Origin: Prosopocoilus inquinatus
Taxonomy: Eukaryota > Arthropoda > Insecta > Coleoptera > Lucanidae
Length of the DNA stretch: 64,000 nucleotides
Assembly: GCA_036172665.1 (NCBI GenBank)
Contig: CM069870.1
Span: forward strand, 29,936,001 to 30,000,000
Direction of reading: 5' to 3'
Under the pieces are notes generated by a model, which worked only from the letters and a program-made list of their open reading frames with translations, had not been told where the DNA came from and searched no databases. Shown piece after piece: positions 53,640 through 64,000 of this stretch. A program made the position numbers and the translations under genes. Position 1 is the stretch's first letter, and the number at the start of each line of letters is the position of its first letter.

Positions 53640-53904
53640 CTTTTCATTTTTCTTTTTCATGCATTTCTTTCCTGTCCTAATGTTTTTACTTCGTACCAGC
53701 TAATTCCTCATCTTAATCGTGGTGTTCCTATTGTGCGTCTTTCTTGCATTCTGGCTTCATCTATTTCATTGGATATATCGTTAGCCTTTATTCTATGTAA
53801 GTGTCTTAACCAACTTTTAAACATAATAATTCTAAATATATTGAAATCTTGACGTGCTTTGAGTCACTAAAAACGCTGTCGGCTTGAAATAGTTTATTAA
53901 TAAA

Positions 53905-53950
53905 AGTCGTTACGAAGACATGTTTCGGTCAAAAGACCATTTTCAAATCT
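53905..53950 (-). ncRNA. Degenerate hammerhead motif, left Penelope-like end
   Basis: Minus strand: UUGAAAA in place of CUGANGA, helix II GGUC with GACC around UUUU, then GAAACAUGUC. Helix III is the palindrome ACAUGU with site GUC. Two core changes (C3 to U, G8 to A) argue against activity. Confidence 0.6.
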
Positions 53951-54393
53951 ACAAGAAAAAATGAAATTAAAGCTTAAAATAGTAGACCATTAACAAAACA
54001 AAGACAAACCTTGGTAAAAGTCGATTAAACGTGTTGCGAAAAGGAGGACATATTGTTTGCGCTAAGTGGCGCTAAGGTGCGGTAACATAAAATATTCGAT
54101 AAAAATCCCTAACAATGGGGGGCAAGTAAAGTTAATAAATATTAAATTCCAACAAGTTGACAAAATAGCCCAAAAGGGGCAAAATAACGATTGAATTATA
54201 CAATAACAATGATTAAAGTTGAACGAGTAACAAATAATGTAAAAATTAAAACTAGCAAAAAGCTAAATCAAACCAACATGAAACAAAAAAAAATTTCTTT
54301 CGAAAAGACAGTAAAGACCGTAGTCTAAAAATTAAATTTACAGCAAAACAAATTTTAAGACCAAAAAGTGAATTAGTAAAAAAGGGGGAAGGG

Positions 54394-54929
54394 TTAGGAG
54401 ATATTCCAGTTTATAGATTTGAAGAAATTAAATTGAGGGAAGATAATCTGATCGTTCAGTAAGGTGACGTCTCTATCATTCTTAGCCAAAAATATTTCTA
54501 AAGCTTCAGCAATATTAAGTTGAAGACCTTTAGGGAGTTGAAAAAATAATTTTATAGAGGGGTTGATATCTAAAGAATGACCAGAATCTAAAAGGTGGGT
54601 AGCAAAATTAGAATCAGTTTTTCCCAGCCGAGCAGAAGCTAAATGTTCTTTCCAGTACAATGGGGTTGCATACACGAGATAGAGTAAACACCACTTTTGC
54701 TCATAAAATGTATCTCATCTTTGGAGTTTGAGAGATCAGATATAAGGTTGTAATCATTTGAAAAAGTGATCTTTACACCTTCTAATTGTTTCAAAATTTG
54801 TCTGAGTTTTTCTGAGACGGTACCTAAGTAAGGTACTGAAACAAAAGTGAAATTGGTGGTTGAAGTCGAAGTGACTTTCAGGAAAGGAAAAACTGCTTTA
54901 CTGATAAGTTTATTTTTATTTTTGGCCAA
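54394..54929 (-). pseudogene. Penelope-like GIY-YIG endonuclease, C-terminal part
   Basis: Two overlapping open pieces in different frames. The first (54929 to 54639) has VPYLGTVSEKLRQILKQL, the linker also seen in the 26-kb element, then SGVYSISCMQPHC (GIY motif as GVY). The second (54675 to 54394) has YWKEHLASARLGKTDSNFAT and HLLDSGHSLDINPSIKLFFQ, then LNIAEALEIFLAKNDRD with the late conserved Glu. A frameshift sits between GVY and EHL, where YIG should be. RT is absent. Dead. Confidence 0.82.
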
Positions 54930-54944
54930 TCAGGTCGTAATATA

Positions 54945-55130
54945 TCTACCTGCGTCAAAGAACATTTAGCTTCTGCTCGGCTGGGAAAAACTGATTCTAA
55001 TTTTACTACCCACCTTTTAGATTCTGGTCATTCTTTAAATATCAACCCCTCCAAAAATTACTTCATCAACTCCCTAAAGGTCTTCAACTTAATATTGCTG
55101 AAGCTTTAGAAATATTTTATATAAATTTAA
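54945..55130 (+). pseudogene. Second, inverted copy of the Penelope-like endonuclease
   Basis: Plus strand: CVKEHLASARLGKTDSNFTT, HLLDSGHSLNINPS, then a frameshift to LKVFNLILLKL-type text. It is the same sequence as the minus-strand copy at 54394-54675 with small differences, joined head to head to it. Confidence 0.8.
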
Positions 55131-55510
55131 TTTTTAGACTACGGTCTTTTTTGTCTTTTTCAAAAAAAAATTTTGGTTTCTTGTTGGTTTGATTTAGCTT
55201 TTTGTTAGTTTTAATTTTTACGTTATTTGTTACTCGTTCAACTTTAATCATTATTGCATACTTTAATCGTTATTTTGCCCCTTTTGGACTATTTTGTCAA
55301 TTTGTTTAAATTTAATATTTAGTAACTTTACTTGTCCCCCATTGTTAGGAATTTTTATCGAATATTTTATGTTACCGCACCTTAGCGTCACTCAGCGCAA
55401 ACAATATGTCCTCTCTTTCGCAACACGTTTAATCGAATTTTACCAAGGTTTGTTTGTCTTTGTTTTGTTAATGATCTACTATTTTAAGCTTTAATTTCAT
55501 TCTTTCTTGT

Positions 55511-55555
55511 AGATTTGAAAATGGTCTTTTGACCGAAACATGTCATCGTAAAGAC
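55511..55555 (+). ncRNA. Degenerate hammerhead motif, right Penelope-like end
   Basis: Plus strand: UUGAAAAUGGUCUUUUGACC then GAAACAUGUC, the same as the left copy including both core changes. Shared changes mean the loss predates the inverted duplication. Confidence 0.6.
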
Positions 55556-58113
55556 TTTTATTAATAAACTACTTCAAGCCGACAGCGTTTTTAGTGACCT
55601 AAAGCCCGTCAAGATTTCAATATATTTAAATTACCGTCACTAATATCATGGATAATCCACTACATAATTATTCTATATTGTCTTTGTTTTATCACATTTT
55701 GTGTTAGTTTTATTTTCAAGTCTTCTGTTATTGCCGTATTTCTTATCTTGTTCCATTCTAGAAACCCCTTATATTTTTCCTAAAAAATCTCATCTCCACA
55801 GCTTTTACTTTGCTTTTATTTACTTTTGATATAATCCAGGATTTTGAGGTCTTACCACTCTTTGATATACTTGACTTTTGATCCCATTCCTTTTTTGACA
55901 AAGAACATATTTTTGGGAATGTTAAATAACCTTCCTCCCTTTCCCACTTTCTCTGTGAATTTTTTACCTACTTCTCGCTTGTATTCTATCATTTTTCCCA
56001 GATAGTTGTAGCTTTTAACTTCTTCTAGTGTTTATTTCTCCTTTATGTTGTTTTTCTTTGTTAGCCATTATCATTATTTTGGTCTTACTTATAATTATTT
56101 CCGTATTTATTAGTTTTGGTTCTCTCTGGTCTTCTTCTATGTTATGTTTCAATTTTTCTTCAGAATCTGCTACAATCACCATGTCGTCTGCGAATAGCAT
56201 TTCTTGTATTTGAATTATTTTCATTTTCCTTCATTCTGTTACCAAATCTGACTGTTTCTTTTATTGCTTCCTTAACTAATGTTTAACTTCTCTATTTGTT
56301 GATTTGTATAGGTTATAATCTTCTTCCTGTTGGAGTTTTAAATAGTTTTTTCAGTGTTGCTTCTTTTGTTTATATTTCCGGTGGCCACCACTTACTTCTT
56401 TTTGTATATAAGTTACTTGTTCTACTGGTCCCACAGCTTTCTTTAGCTGCTAAGATTATGTTCTTCTTAAAATAATTCCAATTACTTTCCATGTCTTGTT
56501 TATCTTCGGCTTCTACTTTTCTTAAGTTAACCATTAATTTAACTTGATGTGTCCTTTTTATTTCTTCCTCTTTCAGGCTATGATTTTTGATTTTTTCTTT
56601 CGTTATTTGTTTCCGTTTGATTTGTCTTCGTTCTTCTGTCCTCTTTATGACTTCCATTAATACTAAATAGTGGTCGCTTCCAATTTCTGCATGTCGCTTT
56701 ACTTTTACATCTTTAATGGATTTCAACTTTCTCCATATAATAAAATAATCTATTTTCGATTTTTCTTTCCAAAATTGAACATCTATATTGAATTTAAGTA
56801 TAAGTTTTGTATTTATTAATATTAAATTGTTGGCTGTACATAAATCTAGCAATGTGTTTCCCTTATCGTTTTTTTCTTGTTTGGCCATACGCTCCCGTAT
56901 GTCTTTGGAAATTTTTATTGTTGTTGCATTCAAGTCTTCCATGTCTGTTTCTGTTTGTAGTTCTTACAAGAATTTTTCCTTTTCTTCTTTTTTTTGCATT
57001 GCCATTTGACCCATACGTTGCCCATACGTTGCTATTAAGTTATTAAGAGCTATGTTTATTCTCCAAATTTACCTGAATAAATAACAAATCTTTCATTCAT
57101 TTTTTTTTCTCTTTCATGTTCTTTATTTTATATGGTTTTACTATTAGTCCTACTCTGCCTGATCCCCATTTAGCAGTTTCCACTCCCGTCCAATATAATA
57201 GGTATCCATCTCTTAACTCTTGCATACCTTTATTTTTCTTTTTTGTTTCTGTAATTGCTAAGTAATATAAGGTTTGTGTTTTTATCTCTCCAATTAATTC
57301 GCCTTCTTTACCATTAATTCTTCCTCTTACATTCCACGTTTCTATTTTTGTTGTATTTTTTGTTATTTTTGTCTTACTTATCCCTGCATTTATCTTTGCA
57401 TTATTCTTTTTGTTATTTTCAATGTTAATATCCAATTTCAAGTTACGTGTCATTGCGGTGGCCTTTTTTCATAGATCCATCCTATTTCCTTATCTGTTTT
57501 AATTTATTTAGTTTTTTTAGCTGATACGTCGTACTTTTTTCATTTGACCCTCAGTTACCTTTTGACTGTAATTTGTTTTATTTTCGACAAATTGTATTGT
57601 AGGTAAGATCTTTTCCCTGGCCTGTTTCAACTGGGTATTAATTTTTTCTTCTCTTGTTGAACATTCTTTGGGTACTAGATCCATATATCCGTTTCCTTTC
57701 GATTTTTTGATTATCTTAAAATCATTGCCCTCGTAGAAGTTTTGGTCAGTTTTACGTCAGTTTTAAGATTGGTCTGATTTTTTTACTATATTTTCCGATT
57801 CTTCTTATTTCTTCCACATCTATCTTTTTATCTAGATTTACCCCTGTTTTTTTTTCTGTAACTCTACAATCAAACATAGTTTCAAATAATTTTCTTCAAA
57901 ATTTACAATGCTTCGGCGTAATTTAACGTTTGAAGAAGCCAAATACACTATTCAATAATCAAAATGCACTATTCACAAGAAAAATAAATTGTTTTTCTCT
58001 TTTAAACTGAATAATTAATAAAAGTAATTACGAAATTACAAACAGTTGTTTCAAAAATACATTCTTGCCATCAATATTTTTTTGTGTACATGGTATTGTG
58101 CAATAAAAGTCAA

Positions 58114-58162
58114 CTGTCATGACAATAAATAATAAGTGTTATGACAATAAATAATAAGTGTT
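58114..58162. repeat. Two-copy tandem repeat of 22 bp
   Basis: ATGACAATAAATAATAAGTG is repeated directly, without change, after GTT. Confidence 0.75.
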
Positions 58163-58553
58163 TTCTTTATCTCCAAGGATTACCTTCATTTACAGCCAAA
58201 ATGTAGTTATAAAATACTGTGTATCCACGGATTGAGCCCATTACAGGAAAATAAAATATTTTTGAGTTTTTGAAAATTTAGCATAAAAATTTCGTTTTAT
58301 CCTAAAAGCCTAGAAGCATTGTAGTAAGTGATAACATCCAGTTAATAGCCGAAAAAGACTGAACGGTCTAAACCTTTTCTTAGTAAAAACAGTCAGCTGG
58401 TTTTGTCTAAACTCATGAATTAAAAAGCTTGGTATTATAATACCAAAAGATTCAATTCAAGTCTTTATAGATGACCTGAAATAAATATTTTTACTACGAC
58501 CCTTTATGAAAAGACATTTGTTGTCAATGGAATACTTCCAATGTACTTGGTTT

Positions 58554-58637
58554 CCGTCACTAGCGAGGAAAAATTTCATAACGTTAATTTTCGTCACCAC
58601 AGACGAAAGTTAAATTTCATCTCTGTCTAGTGCGTCA
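58554..58637. repeat. Small imperfect foldback
   Basis: CGTCACTAGCGAGG with TTAATTTTCGTC on the left pairs imperfectly with GACGAAAGTTAA and CTAGTGCGTCAC on the right. 84 bp, no coding capacity. Confidence 0.5.
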
Positions 58638-60073
58638 CTGTATCGCGTTATTATTAGTGTTTTCTTTCGCTTAAAAGTTTGAATCGTGTTTCGAATAGTT
58701 TGAACCTGAATTCCATTGTCAAGGATCCAATAAACTCGCAAGCAATTGTAAATATATACATAAAATACTAATTTTTTTTTGCAAATATTATTAAGCTTCG
58801 TTTTATGAATAATGAGGAAGTTTTAAATATCGTGAGTAAAACATACCTTGATAAATAATAAAAGTTAACTTATATTTAACCTTTAAATTGTTAATTATTT
58901 TTTTAATTTACTTCGTTGGACGAAGTTGAGTTAGTTTGGGCACGAAAATAAAAAAAAAAGTTTAACTCGTTAGCAAACGTTGCACATCAGACAGGAAAAT
59001 CAATGCTTTGGAAAGGGAACTTGTTAAAATTGCAACAGTTAACTTCATCGGGGAAACTCAGGAAAGCAATTTTAATTTCACGATTACCATGAGCGGCGAC
59101 AAGTTCCAGTTATAATATATACATGCAACGTTCAAAATGTAATTAATTTTAAGCAGGTTTAAAACGTCAAGCGGGTGATATTTTAAATTAGTCCTATAAT
59201 TAAATTCAAAATTAGTTTTAAACACACAAGATCATCAAAAACAAATCAGAGACAATTGGAAAAATTAAAAATGTACACAATTTCAGAGTTGCAGTTTTAA
59301 AATACACCATTTCTAAGTTCAGTTTCAGACTTGCTGAAAATTTTATTCCGAACTATATTTTTCCTCAGAAGGAAGGCACCGCCAAATAACACATCGCTTA
59401 GAGTTGAAGTGGTAGTGCGGGAACAATGAGAACGACATTATAAAGCAATCATCCTGAAAAATGCCTCACTTATAAGAAAGGAACGAGAAAAAAAGGGCCA
59501 GGCATTACGCAGAGGTGTGTGTGAGAAACGCAAAACGGTGAAATAAATTCCGTCAGCAAAGGTCGTTGATGAATTCGCTCCGGAATTAGCTAATTTAATT
59601 TCTCTCTGTTGTTAACTGTAAACTTCTGTTCGAATCAAATCGATTCGAAAGGAAATTAAATTGCATTTTATGAAACGTCTAAAATAACAATGTTTGCATT
59701 ATAATATCAGGTTTTAATTCAGATAATTGAATGTTTATTTGGGACTCAAATATACGAAAATAATATTTTATAGCCTGGTCTGTAAGACCTACCCGTATGG
59801 AGATGATAAACTGATTTATAACAGTATACAATGAGTATCCGAATAGTCTTGATAATCAATATAAACTCTGCCAAAAAAACCATTTATAAATGGAATGGTA
59901 TACATAAAAATGTTAATTTCATGAGCAGGAAAATAATATTGAAGCTAAGATGTTTTCCAAAATTTTTATTTTACAAACGTGCTTTATTGACAATGATAAA
60001 CCACAACAAGTGCACTAAATTTCTATTTATGAATAAGGAATACAATAGATACAGAGGGTCATGGACATGGTCT

Positions 60074-60190
60074 AGGAACCAGGTATAAAAAGTAGCAAAT
60101 ATTCGAGCAATTGTAGTAAATCTTACGATAAAAATAGCGTCTTGCTCTACAATTGTATGAATATTTGCTACTTTTTTATATCTGGTTCCT
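60074..60190. repeat. Foldback repeat, 117 bp
   Basis: AGGAACCAGGTATAAAAAG and the complement of AGGAACCAGATATAAAAAAG form the ends and pairing continues over TAGCAAATATTC and CAATTGTAG. No coding capacity. Confidence 0.7.
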
Positions 60191-61989
60191 TTTTGACGCT
60201 ATTTTACTACATTTTTTCTTTCTGTGTACTACAAATTTATTTTATGAATATTACTACTATGCGTCATTTATAAAGAAGCTTCAACAAGAAATTTCTTTGT
60301 CATTTCGACCATAGATACTTTATAAGTGTGCATATGCAAACGAGACTTCATAATTCCTATGGCACTTCCATTTAAGCTGAAAAAGACATAAAGACTCAAG
60401 AGCCTTGATAATTTCAATATCAATTTGGTAAATTTTCAACATCCTTTATTCGTAAACCGTACATTTCGCAGCCAAATATTGCCATTGTCCATTCATAAAC
60501 CATTTTCCTGTAACTTGAATATTTTGATGTCCGTGAATTATCTATTTCAAATTAATTTAAATTTATGAGTCGCATATTGATGTTTGACTAATGGGATTGA
60601 AGAAAAGAATAAGCGCAGAACACCGAATCGGAAGGAGTCACTTTGACATTAAAACCCTTCATTTCTAGAATAATTAATTCAGGCAAGCAAGCCGCTTCTT
60701 CGTCTGAATTGGTTACTATGGTACACTCTGGTACCATCGCGACCAATAAATTCTAGAACAAGCAAATATTTTCTCACTTAAAGTGAACTTTCATTAATTA
60801 CGTCTCATTGCCAAAATACTTGAAAATTGCCTTGGTAATCCGAAGAACGAGAAGCAGTTATTGTCAAATTTATGATGGTGTCATCATACGAACAATCTCC
60901 AAACAAATTAAGAATAAGTAAACACGATTTTATTGTCGAAACTTCATTTTGGCTTTTGTTCAAAGTTGGATTTAACATTTTGCTTAATTTTCGTCAAACA
61001 TAACAACGTCTTGGTCTCAGTACTTTGTGACCAATTGATCTCCGATCAAATTGTCCATCAGTTCATCATGATCACCCAAATATTCCATTCGTCAAGTCGA
61101 TCTTACACAATAACAAAGCAGAAAACACCTTGACAGGCTTGAAGTATGTATCAACTCTATTATCTAACCACTCCTGCCAGAACAAAATAATAGAAGTCTA
61201 AAAAGACGCTGGCCATTCGTTCTTTAAAAAAGAGATGGAAGAGGTTTCTTCGCTGGAAGAATTCTCATCATACCACAAACAGACCTTAAATATTAAGTCC
61301 GATGTTACCCGTTACCCTAAAGAATTGTATAATTCTGCTTGCTGATTGAAGCAGTATGTCATGAAACCCCCAGAAAATGTGTAGCATGTAGTGAAATCTG
61401 GTTGATAATCGAGAAAAATTGAAAATCCAAATAATATGTTTGTTCTCATAATATCAAAAATGCTATAATTTCAATTAAAAAAAATTTTACCTTTTTAATT
61501 TGCTTGGAATAAATATTTAAATCGCCGATTTCTCATTGTCAAAACAAGCAAAACAGTAGCCTCAGCCTCAGGATAAACTTCATTCTTTTTCAACACTGGC
61601 CTTTTCATCAATTTTGTTTAAACAATTTTTTCAGTTACCCGCACACTACTTTCTTTTTAAACATCTCTTTTGATTCAGTTAAGTAAGTACGTTCTAGAAT
61701 TATTTTTTTATCTGAATAATTTTTTCACATAAGTTTAACATTAATTGACAAGACCGGCTAACATGATAACACAATCCCTGGACACAGTGTATAATTTGAA
61801 ATTCATTTACTGTTTTCTGAATTTACAATTGATGTTTTCTAAAATTAATTAATCTAAATTACGAATTCTGAAACAAAACTAAATAGTTGATTTTTTCCGA
61901 ATTACAGCTGAAAATGTTATAATTTGCTATTTAATAAGTCACACCAGGCAAAATAGTCAACAAATTAGAAAATTTTAAAAATTTATCAC

Positions 61990-62052
61990 AAGTCTGTTCG
62001 GTGTCAAGGCCTCCTCAGCAATAGCTCGAGAATTCCATTGCAATCTCACCGA
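61990..62052 (-). ncRNA. Truncated hammerhead of the tandem-repeat family
   Basis: Minus strand: UCUCGAGCUAUUGCUGAGGA matches the 5' half of the array ribozyme (UCGAGCUACGUUUCUGCUGAAGA) with core CUGAGGA intact. It goes on with a shortened helix II (GGCC, CACC) and GAACAG. Helix III and the 3' half are missing. Confidence 0.5.
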
Positions 62053-62139
62053 GCCTATCCTGTTGTTAACACGTATGCTTTGTCGCTTTATATTAAGAAT
62101 ATTAAATTAAAATCTTCCTCCAAACTACCAACCCTGTCT

Positions 62140-62270
62140 TATGCCCGATTTCTTCACCTAGTGATAAATTTATTCGCCAGGTAATATCCTCGGAAACTAT
62201 TATCGATACAATGGTTTCCACGGATAATACCTGGCAAAAAAATTTATCAGGAGGTGAAAAAATCGGGCAT
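62140..62270. repeat. Palindromic MITE, GGCCCGAT family, best-preserved copy
   Basis: TGCCCGATTTCTTCACCTAG and complement of TGCCCGATTTTTTCACCTCC enclose GATAAATTTATTCGCCAGGT and its complement, then GGAAACTATTATCGA. 131 bp. Same family as 11932-12205 and 46076-46190. Confidence 0.75.
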
Positions 62271-62570
62271 TAATACTTTATCAATTTTGGAGATTTTATT
62301 AATTTGACAAATTGAACGCAATGCGAGAATAAAGATCCCATTTAAAAAGAATGATTTTTTTCTAATTTAACCCACGAGAAATAAAAAAATTTATCGTATC
62401 TAGTTTCAACCTACAATGTGTGCTCAGACTTACTTAACTTATGGAAGCTTTCCTTGTTTTTTTTTCCTTTTGAATTATGATTAAGAAATTGCTATTGTCG
62501 TGGAAATCAAAATAACCAAACGCTACATATTCTTACTCACAATAATCTGCAGATTCCATGTATAAAGATG

Positions 62571-63213
62571 TACAGAGTGTTTCGTCAACAAGATGGGTAT
62601 ATTTTGAATGTGCTCCAAAGCAGTCAATTGAAAGTGCTATAAATTTGATTTTCTATAACTTTTGTTGAGAGATGAGGTCAGCTTTAATGATGTACGAGCC
62701 CTGCCTCAGTGAAATTGGCTCAACTAACGAAATAGTTTTTTTGCTAAGAAAACCCTCCTTGTGAGAAGAAAATTTACTAACATCAATAGAAGACCGTAAT
62801 GATATGTGAATTGTTTATTAAGATTTAACAAATAAAACTAAATTATAACTAATAGGAATAATTAAAAAAAAATAGGAACACGGAAATATATCTAATATTA
62901 TCACAAATTAAAATGTGTTACGTCACCTTTTAGACTTATTACAGCTTCTAAAACAGCTGACTTACTTTCGAAAAAGTGACTAGCAAATTTGATACGTTTC
63001 AGTCATACTTTTGTTAAAACCAAATTATTTTACCAAACGACAATTTGAAACTGAAAATACCTGAGAATATTAAAAAAAAAAAAATACTTTTAGTAACATG
63101 TGGATGAACTTCAACCAGTTTTTCTCTATTGTTACATAAATTTCCAATTTTTATATTTTTAATAGTTGGGCCAACTTCACTGAGAGAGAGCTCGTAGATA
63201 TGTTAACTCTGTA
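62571..63213. mobile_element. Foldback MITE with TACAGAGTG ends
   Basis: TACAGAGTGTTTCG at the left and complement of TACAGAGTTAACA at the right form the ends. About 120 bases in, TACGAGCCCTGCCTCAGTG and AATTGGCTCAACTA pair with bases near 63150-63200. 643 bp, no coding capacity. Confidence 0.6.
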
Positions 63214-64000
63214 TACATAAGTATTTGAAATACACAATAGAAATTTTAAACAAATTTAATAAATCCAGACATGTCTGAAGTTAATACCAGTATTCTATTT
63301 AGTACTTTTAAATTGTGTCTGTTGAAATTTTAATGATATTTATAGTAAATAAAACTTTCAAATAGATACTTATTCAGTCTCGAAGTTAAAATTTCAATTA
63401 ATTTCTGAGAGAATTCTCTTGTTGTAAACACGTACTTCAACAGTCATTGCTCTGAACAATTAAAGTTTCATCTTAAGATCAGTTTGCCCTTGCTCTGAGA
63501 CAGATTAAATTTTCGTTGGAAATTATAGAAACTTTGAAACGTAATTCTCATTAAACTGTTCAAGATGGTGCTGTACTGCCTTAGGATATAATACTTCCTT
63601 CAAATGTCTGTTTTCCATTTTATAAACTAATAAAATAAATGACGAAATGCCAACATTTTTAATATTCACAATGTATTTTCAGCACCAATAAAAAAAAAAA
63701 TTTCTGATAAATAATTTTTGTATTAATAAAACTTTGGCCGCGCCATGACTAATTCCTCGCCGCTAATATTCATAAATCTGTAATTGATGTTCTTTTGCAC
63801 ATACCGCATGTCTGACAATAGAACGTACGAATTTTTTAACATAGGGAAACAGAAATTGATCTTTCTGAGTAAATTCATATGAATTTCTAAGTCGCAATCG
63901 AAAAGGTTTTGGTATTTAAAGAATTTTGATAAGAAATTTAATAATTTTCTTGTCGTAGGCTTAACAGCCTGTTTAGAAACGAAAAATCAACCATGTGTGC
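63214..64000. other. Unassigned AT-rich stretch to the window end
   Basis: Nothing recognised. Confidence 0.45.

Larger units (their letters stand above)
53834..55627. mobile_element. Two head-to-head Penelope-like 3' ends inserted in the LINE
   Basis: The left half (53834 to about 54935) is a minus-strand Penelope-like 3' end. The right half (about 54945 to 55627) is the same end on the plus strand with an internal deletion. Termini AAATATATTGAAATCTTGAC and complement pair exactly, and the arms share GTAACATAAAATATTCGATA, CGCTAAGGTGCGGT and more. The LINE C-terminus continues on both sides. Head-to-head pairing of terminal pieces is a recognised feature of Penelope-like insertions. Confidence 0.8.
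53640..57900 (-). pseudogene. LINE with AP-endonuclease and RT remnants, split by Penelope-like ends
   Basis: Minus strand, 5' to 3'. 57480-57900: a diverged leading region with DVEEIRRIGKYSKKIRP. 57453-57097: endonuclease start with IETWNVRGRINGKEGELI and LAITETKKKNKGM. 56942-56370: endonuclease end with MEDLNATTIKIS, KSKIDYFIIWRKL and GSDHYLVLMEV (the SDH catalytic block). 56224-56015: RT piece IQEMLFADDMVIVADSEEKL. 55640-55900: SYNYLGKMIEYKRE region. Then an interruption at 53834-55627, and the C-terminus LRHLHRIKANDISNEIDEAR with RRTIGTPRLR at 53700-53830. Most of the RT palm is missing. The text type resembles the craniofacial-protein-like LINE ORFs common in insects; the clade is not fixed. 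Confidence 0.82.
57901..61989. other. Long AT-rich stretch without recognisable genes
   Basis: Apart from two small foldbacks and a short tandem repeat listed separately, nothing could be identified. The open frames 59831-60088 and 60933-61133 have no known motif. Confidence 0.45.

Noticed and set aside
59831..60088. 85-residue open frame as a small secreted protein
   Set aside because: Lys- and Ile-rich chance frame in AT-rich DNA with no supporting context.

Overview
The window reads as AT-rich, repeat-choked nuclear DNA of an arthropod, most likely an insect and possibly a beetle. No host gene could be recognised. Every protein-coding trace I can identify is a transposable-element remnant or a repetitive unknown, almost all carrying stops or frameshifts. 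The organism call rests on the element mix (Penelope-like elements, Tc1/mariner, PIF/Harbinger, hAT, Jockey/CR1-like LINEs, Ty3/gypsy) and is inference.

Layout. 0-6 kb: a LINE reverse transcriptase (RT) scrap, a Tc1-like transposase relic split by a foldback element, a GC-richer unresolved block and a second Tc1-like N-terminus. 6.6-8.6 kb: a Ty3/gypsy gag-pol fossil. 12.4-13.5 kb: an almost intact IS630/mariner-type transposase. 14.7-15.7 kb: a hAT-like element with a near-perfect foldback inside it. 16-18.6 kb: hammerhead ribozyme (HHR) repeats, including a four-copy tandem array. 20.5-27.5 kb: HHR-related foldbacks, a Tc1-like element, an uncharacterised repetitive arthropod protein relic and a Penelope-like element. 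27.5-34 kb: several MITEs and a 5'-truncated LINE. 36.4-39.6 kb: a LINE interrupted by three different insertions. 41.6-46.7 kb: a composite PIF/Harbinger element followed by small palindromic MITEs. 48-52.6 kb: a clean hAT MITE and a mariner. 53.6-57.9 kb: a LINE split by two head-to-head Penelope-like ends. 58-64 kb: mostly unassigned AT-rich DNA with a few foldbacks.

The most interesting signal is the density of type I hammerhead ribozyme motifs. Four tandem units of about 311 bp (17523-18637) each hold a complete core (CUGAAGA, helix II, GAAA), a long helix I and a self-complementary helix III (ACAGCUGU) that would favour dimeric folding. An unrelated HHR with a different helix III palindrome (AUACGUAU) lies in a foldback inserted in a LINE at 37.2-37.5 kb. 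A third type lies in a 388-bp palindrome at 40.8-41.2 kb. Degenerate HHR motifs sit at the ends of both Penelope-like elements at 26 and 54-55.6 kb. Together these suggest a lineage of Penelope-derived, ribozyme-bearing non-autonomous repeats (retrozyme-like) in this genome. The structures were paired by eye and were not folded by software.

Coordinates of element ends come from visible terminal inverted repeats and target-site duplications where these are stated. Elsewhere the borders are approximate.
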